Positions 47,019 through 56,515 of a stretch of DNA of 64,000 bases are shown in pieces; the stretch's first letter is position 1; every line of letters begins with the position of its first letter. The notes beneath the pieces are model-generated. The model was not told the origin of the DNA. It ran no database searches and saw only the letters and a program-made list of their open reading frames with translations. This DNA comes from Prochlorococcus marinus str. MIT 0917 (lineage in GTDB: Bacteria; Cyanobacteriota; Cyanobacteriia; PCC-6307; Cyanobiaceae). The position numbers and the translations under genes were made by a program. The stretch lies in assembly GCF_027359575.1 (NCBI RefSeq), contig NZ_CP114784.1:62001-126000 (forward strand). Reading direction: 5' to 3'.

Positions 47019-47468
47019 ATGGAAGTTCGATTTCGTGAAGTTGATCCTTTTAATTGTTGGATTTGGCTTAGATATTCAGATGTCCCAAGCAAAGGAGAAA
47101 AAGAATACGTAGATGGTATTTTTGATTCTTGGTATGTGCTAGGCAGACTTGGGGGATTTAATTCTGAAAATTTGCAAACGCACGAAATGGGTTCTGATGT
47201 TAGTTGGATGAGCTATGAAAATGACGATAACTCCTCTAGTCTTCCCTCATTAATGCATAATCTTGGAGAATTTGAATTTAATGAGTGCTGGGCTAGATGT
47301 TGGGTCGATTTAGGTACTTCTGACCTCATCGCAATTGATATTTTGATAAATGTACTAAAACAAATGGATGTTGATGTCGTGAAAATAGAGGAACTAATTA
47401 TCGGAGGAGTAAATCAAGATTGGCCAGTAGAAGAACATCCTGATGCAATTTTTTCTTCAACAGATTAA
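47019..47468 (+). CDS. DUF3531 family protein
   Basis: A 149-residue protein from ATG 47019; the frame opens at TTG 47013. It begins EVRFREVDPFNCWIWLRY and continues DSWYVLGRLGGFNSENLQ, the recognisable start of the cyanobacterial/plastid DUF3531 family. It is acidic and soluble. Function unknown. It lies 6 bases upstream of rsmE. Confidence 0.8.
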   Translation: MEVRFREVDPFNCWIWLRYSDVPSKGEKEYVDGIFDSWYVLGRLGGFNSENLQTHEMGSDVSWMSYENDDNSSSLPSLMHNLGEFEFNECWARCWVDLGTSDLIAIDILINVLKQMDVDVVKIEELIIGGVNQDWPVEEHPDAIFSSTD

Positions 47469-47474
47469 TTTTCT

Positions 47475-48239
47475 ATGGCTGAGAAAAGAAGATTATTTAT
47501 AAACCCAAATCGATTAAGTGATGAAATCGATTCAAAGGGAGAGTTGATTTTGACCTCTAATGAATCACATTATTTATCCAGGGTTATGAGGATGAGATCT
47601 GAAGACCTTTTAGAGGTTATTGATGGAAAAGGTCATCTTTGGAACGCAAAAATTGTTGAAAAGAAAACTATAAAACTTACCAATGGTTTTGATAAACCTC
47701 TTCAATTCGTTTCAAGAGAGAGACCATTAATAGGCATTGCTGTAGTTCTTCCTAAAAAGGGATTTGAAAACTTTTTGCAAATGAGTTGTGAGATAGGAGT
47801 TGACATTATTCAACCATTGATTTCCAAACGATCAGTAGTTAAAGAATGCAATAACGAAAAAATTATTAGATATCAAAAAATTATTCATGAAGCCGTTGAG
47901 CAATCTGAAAGACTCTGGAGTCCAGAACTAATGCAGACATTGACATTTCCTAATTGGATAAATGATTTGCCTTCCGAAGCTCAAATAGGATTTGCCACAA
48001 CTCGCATTGAAGAATTGCAAGATTGTGTGAATTGGTTAAAAGAAACACCACATAAAGTTAATCAAGTTTGGCTAGTAGTTGGCCCAGAGGGAGGCTGGAA
48101 TAAAGATGAAGAGACATTGGCTTTTGACTCTGGCTTATCTGGGGTTTCTATGGGAGACACTATCTTGAGGACAGCAACAGCTGCAGTAAGCGCCTGTCAG
48201 CTAATGATTTCATGGAGAAGACTTAAATCATCCCTTTAA
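47475..48239 (+). CDS. rsmE: 16S rRNA m3U1498 methyltransferase
   Basis: A 254-residue SPOUT-class methyltransferase. It has an N-terminal PUA-like domain (HYLSRVMRMRSEDLLEVIDGKG) and the knotted SAM-binding C-terminus (VGPEGGWNKDEETLAFDSG, then MGDTILRTATAAVSA). Full length. Confidence 0.95.
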   Translation: MAEKRRLFINPNRLSDEIDSKGELILTSNESHYLSRVMRMRSEDLLEVIDGKGHLWNAKIVEKKTIKLTNGFDKPLQFVSRERPLIGIAVVLPKKGFENFLQMSCEIGVDIIQPLISKRSVVKECNNEKIIRYQKIIHEAVEQSERLWSPELMQTLTFPNWINDLPSEAQIGFATTRIEELQDCVNWLKETPHKVNQVWLVVGPEGGWNKDEETLAFDSGLSGVSMGDTILRTATAAVSACQLMISWRRLKSSL

Positions 48240-48302
48240 GGTTGAATATTGTGATCATAAAACCGTCTATTGTTTAGAAAACAGGCATGCTGATTAGGAA
48301 CG

Positions 48303-49046
48303 ATGGCTAACTTCTCTTTTATTAGCGGTATTTGGATTAATGCTTTTTTGATAAATTTCTTGTTGATATTTTTGGGACACAGGCTTCCATTTTTAACTAA
48401 GAAAGGTTGGATTCATGCTGGAATACTTGGAACACTTTTATTAGGATCTATTGGTTGGAATGGTTGGATATCAGTTTGTGTATATCTCTTGTTGGGAACT
48501 TTAGTTACAAAAATTGGATACAAAAATAAGGCTTCCCGAGGGATTGCTGAAGCCAGAGGTGGTCAACGTGGCCCTGAAAATGTATGGGGTTCTGCAGCAA
48601 CAGGTTGCTCACTCGCCTTATTAAGTTGTTTTTGGCCGAATTTTTTAAATTTATTCATGGTAGGTTTCGCTTCTAGTTTCAGCGCAAAACTTTCCGATAC
48701 TTTTTCAAGTGAAATTGGCAAAAGATTTGGTAAAAGAACTTTTCTAATTACGACTTTAAAGACAGTTTCACCAGGAACAGAGGGAGCAATAAGCATCGAA
48801 GGTTCGGTTGCTGGTTTATTAGGAAGCTTTATCATGACTGTTTTTATGCTTAATCTATCGATTATTTCTGGACTATCTGTTGCTTTTATAGTCTTCTTAT
48901 CAGGCTATTTAGCAACTTTTTTGGAAAGTTATATTGGAGCAGTGGTGCAAAATAAGATTGATTGGATGACTAATGAATTAGTTAACTCTATCCAGACATC
49001 TATAGCCGCTATTATTGCTATCTTTTTATATTTGTATTTTGTTTGA
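48303..49046 (+). CDS. DUF92 membrane protein, VTE6-like (phytyl-phosphate kinase)
   Basis: A 247-residue protein with six or so membrane helices and the DUF92 hallmarks SRGIAEARGGQRGPENVWGSAATG, SFSAKLSDTFSSEIGKRFGKRTFLITTLK and VSPGTEGAISIEGSVAGLLGS. Plant VTE6, of this family, phosphorylates phytyl phosphate to the diphosphate for tocopherol/phylloquinone synthesis from chlorophyll-derived phytol. The same role is inferred here. Confidence 0.83.
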   Translation: MANFSFISGIWINAFLINFLLIFLGHRLPFLTKKGWIHAGILGTLLLGSIGWNGWISVCVYLLLGTLVTKIGYKNKASRGIAEARGGQRGPENVWGSAATGCSLALLSCFWPNFLNLFMVGFASSFSAKLSDTFSSEIGKRFGKRTFLITTLKTVSPGTEGAISIEGSVAGLLGSFIMTVFMLNLSIISGLSVAFIVFLSGYLATFLESYIGAVVQNKIDWMTNELVNSIQTSIAAIIAIFLYLYFV

Positions 49047-49051
49047 AATAT

Positions 49052-49699
49052 TTATTTTAAATCAGCCCAATTCTTTAATGCTGGCCATTCACTAATTTGT
49101 TCATAAATCCATTTATGACCCTTAGTATTCAGATGTATTCCATCTGATGAGAGTAATTCTTTAAATGATAATAAGTTGAGCATTTTTTCATGGATAGATA
49201 AAAACGGGACATTTAATTCTAAGCAAGTTTCTTCTATTTTATTTTCATATTTAGAACAAGCTTGATTTGAATACCAAAGACATTCTGCAAAAGGCATTGA
49301 GTCTTCATTAACAGGTGTTAATCCAAGAACCATTATATGTACTTCATTCTTAATTTCGTTTACTAATTGTTTTAAGCCAAATTTAAAAGCATCTTCGGAA
49401 AGTTGGGGCCTGCCATCTTTTCTGCCAATTCTAGCTGTATCATTTAATCCAATTGATAGCAAAATACCTTCAGGAACTTTTCTCCTCAACTCTCCCCTTG
49501 TTGCCCACTCATTCTTATATCTTATAGCAACTTTCTCTAATCCATCTCCTCTTACTCCAAGAGAATAAATAATAGGTGCACCATTTAAATTTAACCAGTT
49601 TTGTCTTAATCTCTCAGACCATCCCCCTCCCTCTAGATCTCCCCATCCGTAAACCCCACTATCTCCAATTATGATTAATTTTTTCTGATATTTATTCAT
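49052..49699 (-). CDS. SGNH/GDSL hydrolase family protein
   Basis: A 215-residue protein. Block I has the nucleophile in IIGDSGVYGWGDLEGG, block III is ILLSIGLNDTARIG, and block V is SSDGIHLNTKGHKWI with the catalytic Asp and His. No signal peptide, so probably cytosolic. It acts as an esterase or acylhydrolase on an unknown substrate. It lies 25 bases before the phn cluster's last gene end. Confidence 0.88.
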   Translation of the reverse strand: MNKYQKKLIIIGDSGVYGWGDLEGGGWSERLRQNWLNLNGAPIIYSLGVRGDGLEKVAIRYKNEWATRGELRRKVPEGILLSIGLNDTARIGRKDGRPQLSEDAFKFGLKQLVNEIKNEVHIMVLGLTPVNEDSMPFAECLWYSNQACSKYENKIEETCLELNVPFLSIHEKMLNLLSFKELLSSDGIHLNTKGHKWIYEQISEWPALKNWADLK

Positions 49700-49723
49700 A
49701 AGTCGATATGTTGAAGAAAATAA

Positions 49724-51274
49724 CTAACTAATGAAATTGTTGGTTGAATTCTTTAACCAATAATTTTGAGAAGTGTTAAATAAGAATTCTCCTGATATTG
49801 TTAATAAAGAGAAAGTAACAGTTATTATCATGACTTGGGCCCAATCGAATGAGCTTAGTGATTCCTGTAATTGCCACCCTAATCCTACTCCTCCGACTGC
49901 ACCTATAATTGCTGTTTCCTTTAGGATTACGTCACTTCTATATGCTCCATAAGCTAAGTAACTATTACTTTGGGGGGCTAATATTCCATAAAGTGTTGCT
50001 GATTTCTTGCTTGAACCATTGCTTTTAATTGCGCGATAAATACTTTTTTCTTGATTTAGTATGTTATCTGTAAGTAATCTTCCCATGACACCCATATGTG
50101 TAATTCCTAGTGATAATGCGGCTACAGATATATTAGGATTAGTAAAAAGAAGAATAAGTATAGTGGTCAATGGAGGAGGTATTAATCTAAAGAAGATCCA
50201 AATAAGATTTTGAACTTTTAGAAGGAATTTACCTGGGAATAATACTAGTAAAAGTGGAGGTGTCCCTATCGCAATCCCAGACGCGAAAAAAGTTATTAAA
50301 ATTGTTGTAATGATTAGTTTAAAAAGAGGTAAGGTATTAAATCCATTTCTTATCTCTACTAATGAAGGTAAATTTAAATACGAAAAGCTTAATGGAGTAA
50401 ATATCTCAAAATTTAGATTATAAAGCCAACTAATACCTAAGGATAGAGATAGTGAAAATATTGAGATTGAAATTAAGAAAGAATTTTTCAAACTAATATT
50501 TTCAGATATATAACTTCTTAAATATCTTATAAATTTCTCTAATAAAATCATAACTAACCAAAGCATCCACAAACAAGTCCACATTTCATTGAACTCAAAT
50601 GATTTTAAAGTTAAATATAGTTCTGTTCCTATACCTCCTAATCCAAATATTCCAAGTAATGTTACACCTCTAATTGCACATTCAAATCTATAACTTCCAT
50701 ATGTAGATACGATAGGTATTAACTTTGGTAGTAGAATAGTTATAAATGAGCTCATAGCATTAGATCCGGTTTTCTTAATTGCTATTAGAGGTTGTATGTC
50801 AAAACTATCTAGTTGTTCTGAAATTACTCTTGCTGTTAAGGCTGAATAGGGAATGACTATAGATATAATTGCCACCCAAATATTCAAACCTAAAATTTGT
50901 ATAAAAAGCAGGCCCCAGACTACTTCATGTATTGATCTTGGAATTGCTAATAAGTATTTTATCAATTTACCTAAATAAGAAAATTTAGGAATACTTTTCC
51001 AAAATAAATCTGTAGATAGTACACCTAAAAGAATTCCAATAAGCATGCTTATAACCCAGCTAGTTAAAGCAGTAGCAATTGTTATTTGAAGTCCTTCCCA
51101 TGCACTTTTAACTACTTCTTGATTGAGCGAAGGTTTTATCGCTGAGCTTATGAATAGAAATATGATATTTAGGCCCCCAATATGAAATCCTTTGATAATT
51201 TCTATTAGAATGGGAATGTAGGCTATTGATGGGATTAATGTTAATAAAGTTGATACTGGTTTTATTAATTTCAT
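49724..51274 (-). CDS. phnE: Phosphonate/phosphite ABC transporter permease, fused double PhnE
   Basis: A 516-residue permease, twice the usual length, containing two MetI-like permease domains. Domain 1 has the EAA-type loop ALTARVISEQLDSFDIQPLIAIKKTGSNAMSS. Domain 2 has the loop GVMGRLLTDNILNQEKSIYRAIKSNGSSKKS followed by YRSDVILKETAIIGAVG, typical of PhnE. One protein can thus form the whole membrane channel. It ends the phnDCE operon. Confidence 0.9.
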   Translation of the reverse strand: MKLIKPVSTLLTLIPSIAYIPILIEIIKGFHIGGLNIIFLFISSAIKPSLNQEVVKSAWEGLQITIATALTSWVISMLIGILLGVLSTDLFWKSIPKFSYLGKLIKYLLAIPRSIHEVVWGLLFIQILGLNIWVAIISIVIPYSALTARVISEQLDSFDIQPLIAIKKTGSNAMSSFITILLPKLIPIVSTYGSYRFECAIRGVTLLGIFGLGGIGTELYLTLKSFEFNEMWTCLWMLWLVMILLEKFIRYLRSYISENISLKNSFLISISIFSLSLSLGISWLYNLNFEIFTPLSFSYLNLPSLVEIRNGFNTLPLFKLIITTILITFFASGIAIGTPPLLLVLFPGKFLLKVQNLIWIFFRLIPPPLTTILILLFTNPNISVAALSLGITHMGVMGRLLTDNILNQEKSIYRAIKSNGSSKKSATLYGILAPQSNSYLAYGAYRSDVILKETAIIGAVGGVGLGWQLQESLSSFDWAQVMIITVTFSLLTISGEFLFNTSQNYWLKNSTNNFIS

Positions 51275-51280
51275 TATGAA

Positions 51281-52015
51281 TTAAAATAGCCAATCAAGCT
51301 CTGATTTATTAATATTATTAATTTCTCTATCTATTACAATCTCTCCATCTTTTAACCCAATAACTCTATTGAAATTATTTATTAAATTAATTTGGTGAAG
51401 ACTTATAAGTATGGTCTCAGGGATTTTAATTCTAAGATAATTTTTTTGATTAATAAATAAATTTAAGATATTTTTTGATAATAGAGGGTCTAAATTTGAG
51501 AAAGGTTCGTCTCCAAGAAGAATCTCTGGTTCTTGTCTTAAAAGACGTGCAATTGCTATTCTTTTTTTTTGCCCACCAGAAAGTTTATTTATATAGGAAT
51601 AAATAGTTTTTTTAGGCAGAGAGACTGCTTCTAGGCATTCTTGGCATAAACCTTTATCTAAGACTCCGAGGAGATTTTTTAAAGCCCATATGAAATTGTG
51701 TTTACCTAGTGCACCGCAGTTTATATTCTGAGCGACATTTAGCTCCTCTATCAAAGATAAATCCTGCCATATAGTTCCTATTTTTGACGACTCAATATTT
51801 GAAATATTGTTAATGCGAGAACCTTTCCATATTACATCCCCTTCTTTTGGGATTAGTGATCCATTCGCGATCGAGATTAATGTACTTTTGCCAGAGCCAC
51901 TCTTGCCAATAAGCGCTATCTTCTCACCTTGATTTATTGTTAAGTTAATATCTTTTACTCTAATACTTTCTTTACTGCTATGGCTTATATTTTTTAATTC
52001 TAGTAACTTAGTCAC
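51281..52015 (-). CDS. phnC: Phosphonate/phosphite ABC transporter ATPase
   Basis: A 244-residue ABC ATPase with Walker A GKSGSGKSTLISI, the Q-loop IGTIWQDLSLIEELNV, the signature LSGGQKKRIAIARLL, Walker B EILLGDEPFSNLDP and the H-loop SLHQI. Its start overlaps phnD by four bases and phnE follows by 6 bases, so it is a tight operon. Confidence 0.92.
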   Translation of the reverse strand: MTKLLELKNISHSSKESIRVKDINLTINQGEKIALIGKSGSGKSTLISIANGSLIPKEGDVIWKGSRINNISNIESSKIGTIWQDLSLIEELNVAQNINCGALGKHNFIWALKNLLGVLDKGLCQECLEAVSLPKKTIYSYINKLSGGQKKRIAIARLLRQEPEILLGDEPFSNLDPLLSKNILNLFINQKNYLRIKIPETILISLHQINLINNFNRVIGLKDGEIVIDREINNINKSELDWLF

Positions 52016-52923
52016 TTGATCTTTCCAATTTTTCTACCTACCTTTTCTATTTTATTATAATTCTCGTTTTTTGATATTATAAATTTCTTTGCGCCAAATA
52101 ATTCGAGAATTTGTTTTTGTTTTTTTGACTTTTCATTGAAACGTAAAAATACATTTGTAAGTTCTTTCGTAAAGCCTTTTTTGAACTTTTTATCTAGGTT
52201 TCCTTGAGCGAGCCAATGATAATTATGATAAGAAGGAGTCTTCCAAATCACAAAGACTTTTGATTGGTCCACTCGTCCTCTCTCAATATTTCTCTTCCAT
52301 ACTTCTTCGCTAAGAGCACCTGCCTCATATGAACCACTTTGCACAAGCATTAATGTTGAATCGTGGCTACCACTAAAGCCTGGGCTTGCACCTTTGAAAT
52401 CTTTAAGTTGAACACCTGCTTTGTTTAAAAAATATTGTGGCATCAATCTTCCTGATGTTGAACTTTCAGAGCCAAAAGTAAAACGCTTGCCTTTTAGTGT
52501 TTTTAAGTCATTTATGTTATTTATTTTTTGGATTGAACTTTTCTTGTTTGCAATGAAAATACTATGGAATTTTTTATCAATATCTCTTTGTGCTATTACC
52601 TTGGATCCTTTGCTTTGAAGTCTTGATTGTACACCCGTTAAAGCACCGAACCATACTAAATCTAAATTCCCGGTCCTAAAAGCTGTTACAGCTGCAGCAT
52701 AATTAGTAACTGGTTTATAACGGACTTGAACATTGAGCTGCTCGCTTAATTCAGAGGATAATACTTTATATAGACGATTCAGGTGCTCTGGGTTTTGATC
52801 TGGTATCGCCCCAATGCGAAGTATTTCCTCTGCTTTTAATGAAGTAATATTAGATAAATTAAATATTGATAAAAGAGAAATAGTTATTTTAGTTGATTTG
52901 ATTAATCTTGGAGCTTGATTCAT
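52012..52923 (-). CDS. phnD: Phosphonate/phosphite-binding protein PhnD
   Basis: A 303-residue periplasmic substrate-binding protein with an N-terminal export signal (ITISLLSIFNLSNITSLKA). It has the PhnD family pattern LRIGAIPDQNPE, the substrate-loop VTNYAAAVTAFRTGNLDLVWFGALTG, and FGSESSTSGRLMPQYFL. Picocyanobacterial PhnD1-type proteins bind phosphite and methylphosphonate. No C-P lyase or phosphite dehydrogenase gene is in the window, so the use of the imported compound is not shown. Confidence 0.92.
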   Translation of the reverse strand: MNQAPRLIKSTKITISLLSIFNLSNITSLKAEEILRIGAIPDQNPEHLNRLYKVLSSELSEQLNVQVRYKPVTNYAAAVTAFRTGNLDLVWFGALTGVQSRLQSKGSKVIAQRDIDKKFHSIFIANKKSSIQKINNINDLKTLKGKRFTFGSESSTSGRLMPQYFLNKAGVQLKDFKGASPGFSGSHDSTLMLVQSGSYEAGALSEEVWKRNIERGRVDQSKVFVIWKTPSYHNYHWLAQGNLDKKFKKGFTKELTNVFLRFNEKSKKQKQILELFGAKKFIISKNENYNKIEKVGRKIGKIK

Positions 52924-52942
52924 TTTTTTATTTAAAAATCAT

Positions 52943-54121
52943 TTAAAAATCATTTAATAATCTTTCTAATCTATCTACTCCATCATTGATCATTTTATTA
53001 GATGATGCATATGATATTCTTATGCATTTGTCATCTCCGAAAGCAATCCCTGGAACTATTGCTAGGCCAACCTTTTCTAGTGCCAACTTACAGAAACTTA
53101 TTGAATCGATATCCTCTAGATTAATTTCTGGGAAAACATAGAAAGCTCCAGTAGGAGGGACAAACGAAATATTTTTTATTTTTTTTAGTCGTTCTGTTAT
53201 CAATAACCTCCTTTTGTTATAAATTTCTGCCATTTCATGAACGCAATCTTTTGAGCCCTGAAGTGCGGCAATAGCTCCTTTTTGAGCAAAACTGCATACA
53301 TTGCTTGTACTTTGACTTTGTAAAGCAATGGCTTTCTTTATTACCTCTGTATTTCCTGTTAGGTATCCAATCCTCCAGCCAGTCATTGCCCAAGCCTTGG
53401 CAAAACCGTTGACTGTGAAAATTCTATTTTTTAAATCTGGTGCTATTTTTGCAAAACTGTGATGAACTTGATTTGGAGAAATAAGAAATTCATAAATTTC
53501 ATCACTCATTAAAAAAATTCTTGGATGTCTTCTTAAAAAATCAGAAATAGTATTCATTTCTTGCTCGGTTAAAACGCACCCTGTTGGATTACTTGGAGAG
53601 TTGATAATTAATAACCTTGTTTTTTCAGATACGTTTTCTTCTAGAGAATTGATATCTATTTTGAAATTATCTTTAGTTGAAGATTTAATTTTAATTGGCT
53701 TGGCACCAGCTAAAAGTGTTATCTCTGGATAACTAAGCCAATAAGGTGCAGGTATGAGTACTTCATCTCCAGGATTCAAAACTACTTGAAATAAATTGTA
53801 TATTGCTTGTTTGCCTCCATTAGTTACTAAAACATTGTCTGTTTTTGTTGGAACTTTATTTATATCTGATTGTTTTTGCGCAATGGCTTCTCTTAATTCA
53901 GGATCTCCAGCTGCAGGCCCATAACGAGTTTTCCCATCTTTTAATGCTTTTAGAGTTGCATCTATAATAAATTCAGGGGTATCGAAATCTGGTTCCCCTG
54001 CACTTAAACTACAAATATTTTTCCCCTCGGCTTTCAAAGCTTTAGCTTTTGCGCTGATCTCAAGAGTTAGAGAAGGTTTTATGGAGAGAGCTCTTATAGA
54101 TATCTGTGATTTGTCAGTCAT
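52943..54121 (-). CDS. aspC: Aspartate-type PLP aminotransferase
   Basis: A 392-residue class I aminotransferase of the AspC/Ib type. It has SAGEPDFDTPEFI near residue 40, YGPAAGDPELREAIA, NSPSNPTGCVLT, the PLP lysine in FSKAWAMTGWRIGY-like GFAKAWAMTGWRIGYL (about 233), and the C-terminal RISYASS with the substrate-binding arginine. Likely makes aspartate from oxaloacetate. Prephenate activity seen in related enzymes is not excluded. Confidence 0.92.
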   Translation of the reverse strand: MTDKSQISIRALSIKPSLTLEISAKAKALKAEGKNICSLSAGEPDFDTPEFIIDATLKALKDGKTRYGPAAGDPELREAIAQKQSDINKVPTKTDNVLVTNGGKQAIYNLFQVVLNPGDEVLIPAPYWLSYPEITLLAGAKPIKIKSSTKDNFKIDINSLEENVSEKTRLLIINSPSNPTGCVLTEQEMNTISDFLRRHPRIFLMSDEIYEFLISPNQVHHSFAKIAPDLKNRIFTVNGFAKAWAMTGWRIGYLTGNTEVIKKAIALQSQSTSNVCSFAQKGAIAALQGSKDCVHEMAEIYNKRRLLITERLKKIKNISFVPPTGAFYVFPEINLEDIDSISFCKLALEKVGLAIVPGIAFGDDKCIRISYASSNKMINDGVDRLERLLNDF

Positions 54122-54212
54122 CTTCGAAGCATAACTTCAAAATGTTTTTATTAGATTCACTTTTAAAGTGAATTCATCTAATTACAAACTTACTACTTAA
54201 TCTGATACTTGC

Positions 54213-54626
54213 ATGCCTTTGATGAACATAAACTTTGTAATTGCTTCTGAAAACCCTAAAGAATTGTCAGGATTTTATGCCAAGATCAACTCTGACAAGG
54301 TGAATAAAGGTTTTAATGCAACTCATTATTTTATTTCATTAAGTAATCGATCCAAAATACATTTTTATAGACCTAATAAAAATCACGAATGGCAAAGGAA
54401 AGGAAACTCAACCGCATTGTGTTTTCAACGTGAACCTTGTGCGGATCCATCAAAAATCTTAGAGGGCTGGATATCTGAGATATTGAAAATAGGAGGTAGT
54501 GCCATGGGAATTCCAAAATTGGCAAATTTTGGATCTGAGCAATGGATGCTTGACCCAGAAGGTAATCAATTTTTAATTTTGGTGCCCTATCTTTTAAAAG
54601 GATCAAATAAGGAAGCTTTAATGTGA
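54213..54626 (+). CDS. VOC/glyoxalase-like protein
   Basis: A 137-residue protein resembling the vicinal-oxygen-chelate fold. It shows the paired beta-alpha-beta start INFVIASENPKELSGFYAKI, a second half with SEQWMLDPEGNQFLILVPY, and the expected Glu/His-type positions are uncertain. Its stop overlaps the start of the next gene by four bases (ATGTGA), so the two are coupled. The substrate is unknown. Confidence 0.75.
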   Translation: MPLMNINFVIASENPKELSGFYAKINSDKVNKGFNATHYFISLSNRSKIHFYRPNKNHEWQRKGNSTALCFQREPCADPSKILEGWISEILKIGGSAMGIPKLANFGSEQWMLDPEGNQFLILVPYLLKGSNKEALM

Positions 54627-55186
54627 CTCAAAACATCTCCTCTGATAAAGGCGTTTCTGAAGTCTCTGATTTAAGCAATTCCATAAATAAAATCGTTGTA
54701 TCAAGGGGTAACCCTCTCGCCAAGTTAATGATTATTGGAGAAGCTCCGGGAGCAAAAGAGGAGGAGGTAGGTAAGCCTTTTGTAGGAAGGTCTGGAAAAT
54801 TACTTGATAAATTACTTCATAATGCTGGGATTGATATCAACCAGGATGTTTATTTTTGCAACGTGGTCAAATGTAGACCGCCCCAAAATAGACGTCCAAC
54901 AAAGATTGAAATTCAAGAAAATCTTCCCTGGTTGTATCAACAAATAAAACTTGTAAACCCCAGATTAATAGTCCTTGTTGGAGCAACAGCATTAGAAGCG
55001 ATTTTGAAAATTAAGTCTCGTATTAGTATCTTCAGGGGGAAATGGATTGATTGGGAGGGCAAACTTGTAATGCCAGTTTTTCATCCATCTTATTTACTTA
55101 GGAATCCATCTAATCAGGATGGAAAACCCATGAGTCTGACTAAATCAGATTTTTTAAAAATTAAGGAAAAAATTGATTTTTTATAA
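54623..55186 (+). CDS. Uracil-DNA glycosylase family (type 4-like)
   Basis: A 187-residue base-excision enzyme of the UDG superfamily. Motif A is MIIGEAPGAKEEEVGKPFVGRSG (about 36-58) and motif B is FHPSYLLRNP (about 154). KCRPPQNRRP is as in family 4. Family 4 enzymes carry four cysteines for a 4Fe-4S cluster, but here only Cys79 and Cys84 exist and the N-terminal CxxC is missing. GTG start at 54623. Confidence 0.82.
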   Translation: MTQNISSDKGVSEVSDLSNSINKIVVSRGNPLAKLMIIGEAPGAKEEEVGKPFVGRSGKLLDKLLHNAGIDINQDVYFCNVVKCRPPQNRRPTKIEIQENLPWLYQQIKLVNPRLIVLVGATALEAILKIKSRISIFRGKWIDWEGKLVMPVFHPSYLLRNPSNQDGKPMSLTKSDFLKIKEKIDFL

Positions 55187-55238
55187 TAGCCCTTGAATAT
55201 GTCATCCTTATTTATTAAAGAGGCTCAATTGTTAACCC

Positions 55239-56462
55239 ATGATTGCGACCCTGGAAAAGAATATGGAAGAAAATAATCTCTCACAGCGATATAGCACCAG
55301 AATTATTCGTAGAGATACTAGACCAGTGATGGTTGGTGATATTGGCATCGGTGGAGATAATCCGGTGCGTGTTCAATCAATGATTAATGAAGATACGATG
55401 GATATAGAGGGTTCAACGGCCGCAATAAGGAGATTACATGAAGTTGGATGTGAGATTGTCAGATTAACAGTTCCAACTCTTGCAAGTGCAAAAGCTGTGG
55501 GAGAAATAAAGAAACTTCTAGCTAGCACTTATCAACCTGTTCCTTTAGTAGCGGATGTTCACCACAATGGAATGAAAATAGCTTTAGAAGTAGCTAAGCA
55601 TGTAGATAAAGTTCGTATCAACCCTGGATTATTCGTTTTTGAAAAACCAGATCCCAATAGAACTGAATTTACTCAAGAGGAAATTGACGTAATAAAAGAG
55701 AAGATCATACAAAAATTCGAACCAATTGTTAATACTCTAAAAGAGCAAAATAAGGCCCTAAGAATAGGAGTTAATCATGGCTCTTTGTCTGAAAGAATGT
55801 TATTTGCTTATGGAGATACGCCCTTTGGAATGGTTGAATCAGCTATGGAATTTATTCGAATATGTCATTCATTAGATTTTCATAATATTGTAATTTCGAT
55901 GAAAGCTTCTCGAGCACCAGTGATGCTCGCTGCTTATAGAATGATGGCTGACACAATGGACAAAGAGGGATTTAATTATCCTTTGCATTTGGGTGTAACT
56001 GAAGCTGGAGATGGGGATTATGGAAGAATAAAAAGTACGGTAGGGATAGGTACATTGTTATCCGAAGGCATTGGAGATACAATTAGAGTTTCTTTAACAG
56101 AGGCGCCTGAAAAAGAAATACCAGTTGCATATTCAATTTTACAAGCGGTTGGTTTGAGAAAAACTATGGTTGAATATATTAGTTGTCCCAGTTGTGGTAG
56201 AACATTATTTAATTTAGAAGAAGTTGTAGCAAGAGTTAGGGACGCTACTCAACATTTAACGGGTTTGGATATCGCTGTAATGGGTTGCATCGTTAATGGA
56301 CCTGGAGAAATGGCAGATGCTGACTATGGTTATGTAGGTAAAGGTGTCGGAACTATTGCGCTTTATAGAAATAGAGATGAAATCAAGAGGGTACCTGAGG
56401 ATGAAGGTGTTCAGGCATTGGTTGATTTAATTAAAGAAGATGGTAAATGGGTAGACCCTTAA
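55239..56462 (+). CDS. ispG: 4-hydroxy-3-methylbut-2-enyl-diphosphate synthase
   Basis: A 407-residue 4Fe-4S enzyme of the MEP isoprenoid pathway, supplying precursors of carotenoids and phytyl chains. It has [33 protein letters not shown], the cluster cysteines in [18 protein letters not shown] and [21 protein letters not shown]. Full length with cyanobacterial character. Confidence 0.97.
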   Translation: MIATLEKNMEENNLSQRYSTRIIRRDTRPVMVGDIGIGGDNPVRVQSMINEDTMDIEGSTAAIRRLHEVGCEIVRLTVPTLASAKAVGEIKKLLASTYQPVPLVADVHHNGMKIALEVAKHVDKVRINPGLFVFEKPDPNRTEFTQEEIDVIKEKIIQKFEPIVNTLKEQNKALRIGVNHGSLSERMLFAYGDTPFGMVESAMEFIRICHSLDFHNIVISMKASRAPVMLAAYRMMADTMDKEGFNYPLHLGVTEAGDGDYGRIKSTVGIGTLLSEGIGDTIRVSLTEAPEKEIPVAYSILQAVGLRKTMVEYISCPSCGRTLFNLEEVVARVRDATQHLTGLDIAVMGCIVNGPGEMADADYGYVGKGVGTIALYRNRDEIKRVPEDEGVQALVDLIKEDGKWVDP

Positions 56463-56515
56463 AAACAGAATATACAATTTAATTATTTTATTATTAGAAA
56501 AATTATTTGATAGTC

